From the NCBI GenBank assembly GCA_919901855.1, contig CAKKQC010000060.1, forward strand, positions 1 to 64,000: a stretch of 64,000 nt of DNA. The letters run 5' to 3'. Positions within the stretch are counted from its first letter, which is position 1. The number at the start of each line of letters is the position of its first letter. Positions 57,992 through 64,000 of the stretch are shown here, in pieces. The notes beneath the pieces are model-generated. The model searched no databases. It saw nothing but the letters and a program-made list of their open reading frames with translations, and was not told the DNA's origin. Made by a program: the position numbers and the translations under genes. Source of the stretch: a bacterium. GTDB taxonomy: Bacteria; Oederibacteriota; CAKKQC01.

Positions 57992-60589
57992 GTGAGCGCT
58001 GTGGCGGCCCCGACCCCGAACCCCATGATGCGGCAGTATCACGAGCTGAAGGCCCGCTATCAGGACTGCCTCCTCTTCTTCCGGCTCGGGGACTTCTACG
58101 AGATGTTCTACGAGGACGCCGAGCGGGCCTCGAAGCTCCTGGGCCTCACGCTGACCGCCCGCGACGGGGGCGGGGACACGAAGGCCCCCATGTGCGGCGT
58201 GCCCCACCACGCGGTGACCCAGTACGTGGGCAAGCTCCTCAAGATGGGGGAGAAGGTCGCGCTCTGCGAGCAGATGGAGGACCCGAAGTCGGTCAAGGGC
58301 CTGGTCCGGCGCGACGTCGTGCGGGTACTCACGCCCGGCACCCTCGTCGAGAGCGACCTCCTCGACGCCAAGGCGAACAACTGGCTCGCGGCCGTCGCCG
58401 GCACCCCCGCGAACTGGGGCCTCGCGATCGTGGACCTCTCGACGGGAGAGTTTCGGGGAACCTCGCGCGAGGGAGCCACCGCGGGCGGCGAGCTGCGCGA
58501 CGAGCTGGCGCGCATCCGGCCTGCCGAGATCCTGGGCGACGCGGACGTGCTGGCCGGGCTCGGCGCCGCGGGCGTCTCCGTGACCCCGCTGGAGAGGATC
58601 GCGCCGCGCGAGGCCCGCCGCGCGCTGCTCGAGCACTTCCACGCGGTGAGCCTCGGGGCGTACGGATGCGAGGACCGGCCCGCGCTCCAGGCCGCGGCCG
58701 CGGGCCTCCTCGCGTACCTCGCTCGCACTCACCACGCCGGGCTCGAACACCTGGCGACGTTCACGACCTACGAGCCGGGCGCGTGCCTGCGGCTCGACCC
58801 CTTCACCCTCGAGGCGCTCGAGGTCGTGGACCCCCAGCGGGAAGGGTCGCCGACCCTTCTTTCCGTCCTGGACCGGACCCGGTCCGCGATGGGCGGCCGG
58901 ACCCTGCGCCAGTGGCTCCTGCGCCCGCTGAACCAGGCGGGCGAGATCCTGAACCGGCTGGACGCGGTGGGCTGGCTGGTTGACCGGCCCGAGGAACGCG
59001 ACGCGTGGCGTGAATTCCTCGGGGACTGCGCCGACCTCGAGCGGATCGCGGCCCGGGTGGGCAGCGGGTCGGCGTCGCCCAAAGACCTCGCCGGGATGCG
59101 GACGACGCTCGGCCTCGTGGCGCGAGTGCGGGCCTCGGTCGAGGCGGCGAAGTCCGGGGGCCTCCTCGCGGAGGAGGCGGCCGCGCTGGACGCCCTGCCC
59201 GAACTCGCCGCGCACCTGGCCGCGGCCATCGTGGATGAGCCCCCGTTTCTCGTCTCGGACGGCGGCGTAATCCGGGAGGGGTTCAACGCGGAGGTGGACG
59301 AGCTGCGGAACCTCGCCAAACACGGCAAGGACATCCTGCTCGGGATCCAGGCGCGCGAGCGGCAGGCCACGGGCATCGAGACGCTCCGGATCGCGTACAA
59401 CTCCGTCTTCGGCTACACGATCGAGATTCCGCGGAGCAAGGCCGCGCTCGCGCCCGCGTCCTGGGACCGGCGCCAGACGCTCTCGAACGTGGAGCGGTTC
59501 GTGACCCCCGAACTCAAGGAGCTCGAGGGGAGGATCCTGGGGGCGGAGGACCGGCTCGGCAAACTCGAGGCCCGGCTCTTTTCCGGGGTGCGGGACCGGG
59601 CGGCGCACGACCTGCCCGCGCTGCTGGCCACCGGCCGTGCGCTCGGGCGGCTCGACGCGCTCGCCTCGCTCGCGGACGCGGCGGCGCGCCACGGGTATGT
59701 CCGGCCTTCGATCGACCCCGCGGGGGCCATCGAGATCACGGAGGGGCGCCACCCGGTGCTGGAGCGCAACCTGCCCACGTTCGTGAGCAACGACGTCAAG
59801 CTCGTGCCGTGGCAGGAACAGGTCATGCTGGTCACGGGGCCGAACATGGCGGGGAAGTCCACGTACCTGCGCCAGGTCGCGATGCTGACCCTGATGGCGC
59901 ACGCCGGGAGCTTCGTGCCTGCGAAGGAGGCCAGGATCGCGGTCGTGGACGGCATCTTCTGCCGGATCGGGGCGTCCGACCGGCTCGCGAAGGGGATGAG
60001 CACGTTCATGGTCGAGATGACCGAGGTCGCGCACATCCTCAACCACGCCACCGAGCGCAGCCTCCTCATCTTCGACGAGGTGGGGCGCGGGACGAGCACG
60101 TACGACGGCATCGCGATCGCGTGGGCCCTCGTCGAACACCTCGCCCGCCACCTCGGGGCGAAGACGCTCTTCGCCACGCACTACTACGAGCTCACGGCGC
60201 TCACGGAGGAGTTCCCGTCGGTCAGGAACCTCAACGTCCTCGTCCGCGAGTGGCGGGGTGAGCTCGTGTTCCTCTACAAGATCGTGCCCGGCCGCGCGGA
60301 TCGGTCGTACGGAGTGCAGGTCGCGCGGCTGGCCGGACTCCCGGCGCCGCTCATCGCCCGGGCGCGGGAACTCCTCGGCGAGCTCGAACGGAAGGGGCAG
60401 GTGGCGCCGGAGGCGGACGGCGGCGGCCAGTTGCCGCTCTTCGGCCCCCTGCCCGACTCCGTGCGCCAGCGCCTGGAGGAGATCGACGTCGAGCGGCTGA
60501 CCCCGCTCGAGGCGTTCGCGCTGCTCCAGGAGCTCAAGGAGCAGTTGCAGGGCGGCCGGCCGTCCGGCGGCGGGTTCACCGAGGCATGA
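57992..60589 (+). CDS. mutS: DNA mismatch repair protein MutS
   Basis: About 865 residues. Mismatch-reading motif FFRLGDFYEMFYEDA (F-x-E) near the N-terminus; connector and lever domains; clamp; then the ATPase with VTGPNMAGKSTYLRQ (Walker A), DRLAKGMSTFMVEMTEVAHIL, LLIFDEVGRGTSTYDGIAIAWA (Walker B), TLFATHYYELTAL and the C-terminal helices. An ATG at 57980 is in frame but lies inside a TACAAT -10-like box (57976-57981), so GTG 57992 is preferred; ATG 58024 is a further option. Its stop overlaps the ruvC start. Confidence 0.96.
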   Translation: MSAVAAPTPNPMMRQYHELKARYQDCLLFFRLGDFYEMFYEDAERASKLLGLTLTARDGGGDTKAPMCGVPHHAVTQYVGKLLKMGEKVALCEQMEDPKSVKGLVRRDVVRVLTPGTLVESDLLDAKANNWLAAVAGTPANWGLAIVDLSTGEFRGTSREGATAGGELRDELARIRPAEILGDADVLAGLGAAGVSVTPLERIAPREARRALLEHFHAVSLGAYGCEDRPALQAAAAGLLAYLARTHHAGLEHLATFTTYEPGACLRLDPFTLEALEVVDPQREGSPTLLSVLDRTRSAMGGRTLRQWLLRPLNQAGEILNRLDAVGWLVDRPEERDAWREFLGDCADLERIAARVGSGSASPKDLAGMRTTLGLVARVRASVEAAKSGGLLAEEAAALDALPELAAHLAAAIVDEPPFLVSDGGVIREGFNAEVDELRNLAKHGKDILLGIQARERQATGIETLRIAYNSVFGYTIEIPRSKAALAPASWDRRQTLSNVERFVTPELKELEGRILGAEDRLGKLEARLFSGVRDRAAHDLPALLATGRALGRLDALASLADAAARHGYVRPSIDPAGAIEITEGRHPVLERNLPTFVSNDVKLVPWQEQVMLVTGPNMAGKSTYLRQVAMLTLMAHAGSFVPAKEARIAVVDGIFCRIGASDRLAKGMSTFMVEMTEVAHILNHATERSLLIFDEVGRGTSTYDGIAIAWALVEHLARHLGAKTLFATHYYELTALTEEFPSVRNLNVLVREWRGELVFLYKIVPGRADRSYGVQVARLAGLPAPLIARARELLGELERKGQVAPEADGGGQLPLFGPLPDSVRQRLEEIDVERLTPLEAFALLQELKEQLQGGRPSGGGFTEA

Positions 60590-61098
60590 AGGCCCGCGCT
60601 GGCCGGGTGGTCCTGGGCATAGACCCCGGGATCGCGTCCACGGGCATCGGCGTGGTCCTCGATCGCGATCGGACCTACCGGGCGCTTCACTTCGAGCTGA
60701 TCCGGACCAAGGTCGGGACGCCGTTCCCGGACCGGCTCGCGATCCTGCACCGCCGCGTCGCCGGGCTCGTGCGCGAGCACCGGCCGGACTCGATGGCGAT
60801 GGAGCGGCTCTTCTTCTCGAACAACGCGAAGACCGCGATCGCGGTGGGGCAGGCGCAGGGCGCGATCCTGCTCGCGTTCGCCGGGACCGGAATCCCCATT
60901 TCCGAGTACACGCCGGTGCAGGTGAAACAGGCCGTGACCGGCGACGGACGGGCGGAGAAGCCGGCGGTGGGGGACATGATCCGGCGGCTGCTCGGCCTCG
61001 CGGAGGTGCCCAAGCCCGACGACGTGGCGGACGCGCTCGCGGTGGCGTACTGTCATCTCGTCTCGACCCGCCCCGGCATGGACGGCCGCCGTGGTTGA
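60586..61098 (+). CDS. ruvC: Holliday junction endonuclease RuvC
   Basis: A 170-residue resolvase: GIDPGIASTGIGVV (first Asp), AMERLFFSNNAKTAIAVGQAQG (Glu), EYTPVQVKQAVTGDGRAEK, and DDVADALAVAYCH (two Asp). All four acidic residues are present. It overlaps mutS by four bases and ruvA by eight. mutS beside ruvCAB makes a repair and recombination operon. Confidence 0.96.
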   Translation: MKARAGRVVLGIDPGIASTGIGVVLDRDRTYRALHFELIRTKVGTPFPDRLAILHRRVAGLVREHRPDSMAMERLFFSNNAKTAIAVGQAQGAILLAFAGTGIPISEYTPVQVKQAVTGDGRAEKPAVGDMIRRLLGLAEVPKPDDVADALAVAYCHLVSTRPGMDGRRG

Positions 61099-61639
61099 GT
61101 TCCTGCGCGGTCGCATCGTCGGCACGGGGGCCGGCTGGATCGTGTTCGACACGGGCGGCGTCGGCCTCCGCGTGCGCGTCCACGAGCCCGCCCGGTTCCG
61201 CCGGCTCGCGGGGCGCGAGATCCGGCTGCCCGTGTGGCTCGAGGTATCCCCGCGACGCCTCGAGCTCTTCGGGTTCCTCGACGACACCGAGCGGGAGCGG
61301 TTCGAGGTCCTCATCGTTATCCCCGGGATCGGGCCCGTGACCGCCCTCAAACTCCTGCCGGCGTGGGACACGCTTGCGAATCCTTCGCAAGCACGAGTTC
61401 CCGAGATTCCGGGGGTGGGTCCGGCCAAGACCGCGCGCATCGCGAAATGGCTCGCACGCCGGGCGGGCGTCAGGCCCGCCGTGGCGGCGAAAGGCGAGGC
61501 GGAGCTCGTGAAGGCGCTGCGCGCCCTTGGTCTTCCCGCGGCGGAGGCGAAGGAGCGGGCAGTGCAGGCGGTGGCGAAGGCCCCTGCGGGCACGCTCGAG
61601 GAATGGGTGCGGCTCGCGACCTCGCGGAGCGGCCGCTAG
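61091..61639 (+). CDS. ruvA: Holliday junction helicase subunit RuvA
   Basis: A 182-residue protein in three domains: an OB fold (VEFLRGRIVGTGAGWIVFDTGGVGLRVRV), two helix-hairpin-helix segments (LIVIPGIGPVTALKLL; VPEIPGVGPAKTARIAKWL) and a C-terminal RuvB-binding helix domain (LVKALRALGLPAAEAKERAVQAV). It binds the four-way junction. GTG is the start. Its TAG overlaps the ruvB GTG by one base. Confidence 0.95.
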   Translation: MVEFLRGRIVGTGAGWIVFDTGGVGLRVRVHEPARFRRLAGREIRLPVWLEVSPRRLELFGFLDDTERERFEVLIVIPGIGPVTALKLLPAWDTLANPSQARVPEIPGVGPAKTARIAKWLARRAGVRPAVAAKGEAELVKALRALGLPAAEAKERAVQAVAKAPAGTLEEWVRLATSRSGR

Positions 61640-62670
61640 TGCCGCGCCGGAAGCCCGCGCCGGCGCCGGCGGCCTCGCTCGAGACGCTCCGGGCCGAAAA
61701 GGACGCGCCGTTCGAGAACGCCCTGCGCCCCCGCGTGCTCAGGGAATACATCGGCCAGGCCCGCGTGAAGAAGGTGCTGGCGACGGCGATCCGTGCCGCG
61801 CGCGGCCGCAAGGAGCCGCTCGACCACGTGCTCCTCCACGGCGGCCCCGGCCTCGGCAAGACCACGCTCGCCATGATCCTCGCCCGCGAACTCGATGTGC
61901 GCCTGCACGTGACGAGCGGCGCCGCGCTGGACCGGGGCGCCGACGTGCTGGCCCAGCTCAACGACCTCCAGCCCCGCGAGGTCCTCTTCGTCGACGAGGT
62001 CCACCGGCTCAAGAAGCCGGTCGAGGAGCTTCTTTACCCGGCGCTCGAGGATTTCCGGGTCGACATCGCGGTAGGCAAGGGGGCGTCCGCCCGGGTCCTG
62101 CGGCTGCCGGTCGAGCCCTTCACGATGGTCGGAGCGACGACGCGGCTGGGCGTGCTCTCGGCGCCCCTCCGGAACCGATTCGGACTCGTCCTGCGGCTCG
62201 AGCCTTACGAGCCCGCGGACCTTAGGGCGATCGTGCTGGCGTCGGCGGGCCGGCTGGGCGTGGAGCTCGACGCGGCGGCGGCGGACGAGCTGGCGGGACG
62301 CGCGCGCGGCACCCCGCGCATCGCGAACCACCTGCTCAAGCGCTCCAGAGACTGGGCGCAGGCGCACGGGGACAAGAGGATCACGGCCGACGACGTCCGC
62401 GGCGCGCTCGCGGATCTCGGCATCGACGCGGACGGGTTGGACGAGATGGACCGCCGCCTCCTGGACCTGCTCGTGAACCGGTACGGCGGAGGCCCCGTGG
62501 GACTCCGAACGCTTTCGATCGCCGCCGGCGAGGAGCCCGAGACCGTGGAGGAATTCTACGAGCCCTGGCTGATCCAGGCGGGCTTCCTCATGCGCACGTC
62601 GCAGGGCCGCCGGGCCACGCCCATCGCGCAGAACCGGTTCGGCACGACCCGGACGGGGGGTCACGCTTGA
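61639..62670 (+). CDS. ruvB: Holliday junction branch migration ATPase RuvB
   Basis: A 343-residue AAA+ motor: LREYIGQARVKKVL, HVLLHGGPGLGKTTLA (Walker A), VLFVDEVHRLKKPVEELLYPALEDF (Walker B, with DEVH in place of DEIH), GATTRLGVLSAPLRNRFGLVLRLEPY (sensor 1/arginine finger region), the lid and a C-terminal winged helix (LVNRYGGGPVGLRTLSIAAGEEPETVEEFYEPWLIQAGFL). GTG 61639 gives the proper N-terminus; the longer upstream frame is a shadow of ruvA. Confidence 0.96.
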   Translation: MPRRKPAPAPAASLETLRAEKDAPFENALRPRVLREYIGQARVKKVLATAIRAARGRKEPLDHVLLHGGPGLGKTTLAMILARELDVRLHVTSGAALDRGADVLAQLNDLQPREVLFVDEVHRLKKPVEELLYPALEDFRVDIAVGKGASARVLRLPVEPFTMVGATTRLGVLSAPLRNRFGLVLRLEPYEPADLRAIVLASAGRLGVELDAAAADELAGRARGTPRIANHLLKRSRDWAQAHGDKRITADDVRGALADLGIDADGLDEMDRRLLDLLVNRYGGGPVGLRTLSIAAGEEPETVEEFYEPWLIQAGFLMRTSQGRRATPIAQNRFGTTRTGGHA

Positions 62671-62710
62671 TTCCCCGGGGTCCGGAACGGTAGAACAACA
62701 GACGTACCCG

Positions 62711-64000
62711 ATGGAGGATTCCCAGCTCGACGCAATTCTTCGCGAGGCCGTGAGCCGCAAGGCCTCGGACATCCACGTCAAGACGGGCGTGCCGGCCTAC
62801 GTCCGCATCCACGGTTCTCTCTCGCGTTACGACGACACGGTCATGACGCGCGAGGCCGTCGACCAGATGGTGCTTCAGCTCCTGGACGGCGACGCCGAGG
62901 GGCGGATGAAGACGAGGGGCGAGATCGACATCGCCCACACGATCGCGGGCGTCGCCCGGTTCAGGTGCAATATCTTCCGCCAGCGCGGCTCGCTCGAAAT
63001 CATCATGCGCGTCGTGCCGTATCGCATTCCGACGCTGGAGGAGCTTGGCCTGCCGCCGGCTCTCAAGCACATCGCGCTCGAGGCGCGCGGACTCGTCCTC
63101 GTCACGGGGATCACGGGGTCGGGCAAGTCGACGACCGTCGCGTCCATGGTCCAGCACCTGAACGAGAGCCTGCCCGTGCACGTGGTCACGATCGAGGACC
63201 CGATCGAGTTCGTCTACCGCGACGACAAGGCGTCGATCAGCCAGCGCGAGGTCGGGATCGACACGGAGAGCTTCCACAGCGCCCTCAGGTTCGTCCTCCG
63301 CCAGGACCCGGATGTCATCGTACTGGGCGAGATGCGGGACCGCGAGACCGCCTCGACCGCGATCACGGCGGCCGAGACCGGACACCTCGTCTTTTCGACC
63401 CTGCACACGGCGGACGCCGTCCAAACCATCGACCGCGTGATCGACCTCTTTCCGCCCGAGCAGCAGGACCAGATGCGGCACCAGATGTCCGTGGTCATGA
63501 AGGGTACGATCTCGATGCGGCTCCTGCCCCGGATAGACGGCAAGGGCCTGGCGCCGGCCGTCGAGGTCATGATCAACACGCCCGCGATCAAGGCGCTCAT
63601 CGAGGAGAACAAGCTCTCCGAGATCCGGAGCCACATCGCGGAGGGGGCGTCGCAGTACGGCATGCAGACCTTCGACCAGTCGATCCTCGCCCTCTACAAG
63701 TCCGGCGTCATCACGAAGGAGGTCGCGCTCGATGAGGCGACGAGCCCCGCGGAGCTGGAGCTGGCGATGCGCGGGATCACCTCGGGCACGGCCAGCGCGT
63801 CCTCGTTCATCAAACGGGGCGAGGACAACTACTACCAGCAGAAGTCCAAGGACTTCTACGCGCGGGCGCGCCGGCTCTTCTCCCAGGACCTGGTCGAGGA
63901 CGCCCTGCGCGAGGTCCGGCGCGCGCTCGTGGACTGGCCGGACTATCCGGACGCCAAGGCCCTCCTCGGGGAGATCGAGGAACGGATGAAGCGCACGAAG
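62711..64000 (+). CDS. pilT: Type IV pilus retraction ATPase PilT with C-terminal extension (partial)
   Basis: 430 codons from ATG 62711 with no stop before the window edge. LDAILREAVSRKASDIHVKTGVPAYVRIHG is the N-terminal PAS-like domain; then VLVTGITGSGKSTTVASMV (Walker A), Asp box near VVTIEDPIEF, VIVLGEMRDRETASTAITAAETGHLVFSTLHTADA (Walker B and His box) and the retraction-type C-terminus LIEENKLSEIRSHIAEGASQYGMQTFDQSI. Normal PilT ends about 20 residues after this; here at least 70 more follow, starting SGTASASSFIKRGEDNYYQQK and continuing as TPR-like helices. Whether it ends beyond 64000 is unknown. Confidence 0.93.
   Translation, partial: MEDSQLDAILREAVSRKASDIHVKTGVPAYVRIHGSLSRYDDTVMTREAVDQMVLQLLDGDAEGRMKTRGEIDIAHTIAGVARFRCNIFRQRGSLEIIMRVVPYRIPTLEELGLPPALKHIALEARGLVLVTGITGSGKSTTVASMVQHLNESLPVHVVTIEDPIEFVYRDDKASISQREVGIDTESFHSALRFVLRQDPDVIVLGEMRDRETASTAITAAETGHLVFSTLHTADAVQTIDRVIDLFPPEQQDQMRHQMSVVMKGTISMRLLPRIDGKGLAPAVEVMINTPAIKALIEENKLSEIRSHIAEGASQYGMQTFDQSILALYKSGVITKEVALDEATSPAELELAMRGITSGTASASSFIKRGEDNYYQQKSKDFYARARRLFSQDLVEDALREVRRALVDWPDYPDAKALLGEIEERMKRTK

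Noticed and set aside
57908-61390. 1160-codon minus-strand frame over mutS, ruvC and ruvA
   Set aside because: It is the antisense shadow of well-recognised genes, and its composition has no domain pattern.

Overview
The window is GC-rich bacterial chromosome, densely coded on both strands, with many 1-4 base gene overlaps and frequent GTG/TTG starts. Lipoproteins, a WecA-like transferase with an O-antigen-ligase-like protein, and PilT point to a cell with an outer envelope and type IV pili. No rRNA or other decisive phylogenetic marker is present. An uncultured high-GC lineage fits, but I cannot place it further. A -10-like hexamer lies 6-10 bases before the start codon of about a dozen genes, which suggests that leaderless mRNAs are common in this organism.

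Layout. 103-1026: FGE-fold lipoprotein. 1082-9215: an about 8.1 kb integrative element inside a tRNA-Ser(GCT) gene, bounded by 41-bp direct repeats. It has an integrase, two small HTH proteins, a DUF3987-like replication protein, an XRE regulator with a palindromic operator, a lipoprotein, a zinc-ribbon protein with a membrane-anchored HNH nuclease, and a 700-bp gene-free block with strong palindromes. 9306-11614: serS and argC. 11672-17692: ABC exporter, a URO-D-family gene, an AAA/DUF4143 ATPase that interrupts the URO-D/metallo-hydrolase junction, and an NAPE-PLD-like hydrolase. 17777-18498: a YefM/Phd antitoxin with a membrane protein where its toxin should be. 18511-24661 (minus): pseudouridine synthase, glmS, rpmB, galK and a large TPR protein.

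24754-29378: tyrA-aroA-cmk-rpsA. 29414-36218: a polysaccharide assembly block (WecA-like transferase, FAD oxidoreductase, epimerase, GT4, O-antigen ligase-like) interrupted by a MazEF-type pair. 36215-45658: M24 peptidase, isocitrate-lyase-family enzyme, ankyrin protein, tRNA-Phe, EEP phosphatase, phospholipase D, GNAT, lactonase, tRNA-Gly, beta-CASP nuclease and an RraA-like protein. 45718-47003: a possible leaderless small ORF coupled to a GT4. 46985-57941 (minus): one long operon of class II aldolase, a peptide-type ABC transporter, an inositol monophosphatase and a fused MFS/spermidine-synthase protein. 57992-64000: mutS-ruvC-ruvA-ruvB-pilT, with pilT cut by the window edge.

The best candidates for something new are the tRNA-Ser element and three junctions. 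In the element, the integrase frame runs through the att core, so its C-terminus should change on excision; the element also carries the replacement tRNA promoter, repeated GTGAGTCA boxes and a TM-HNH cargo. The junctions are the antitoxin/membrane-protein frameshift at about 17998, the ATPase insertion that duplicates a URO-D 3' end, and the small ORF at 45718.
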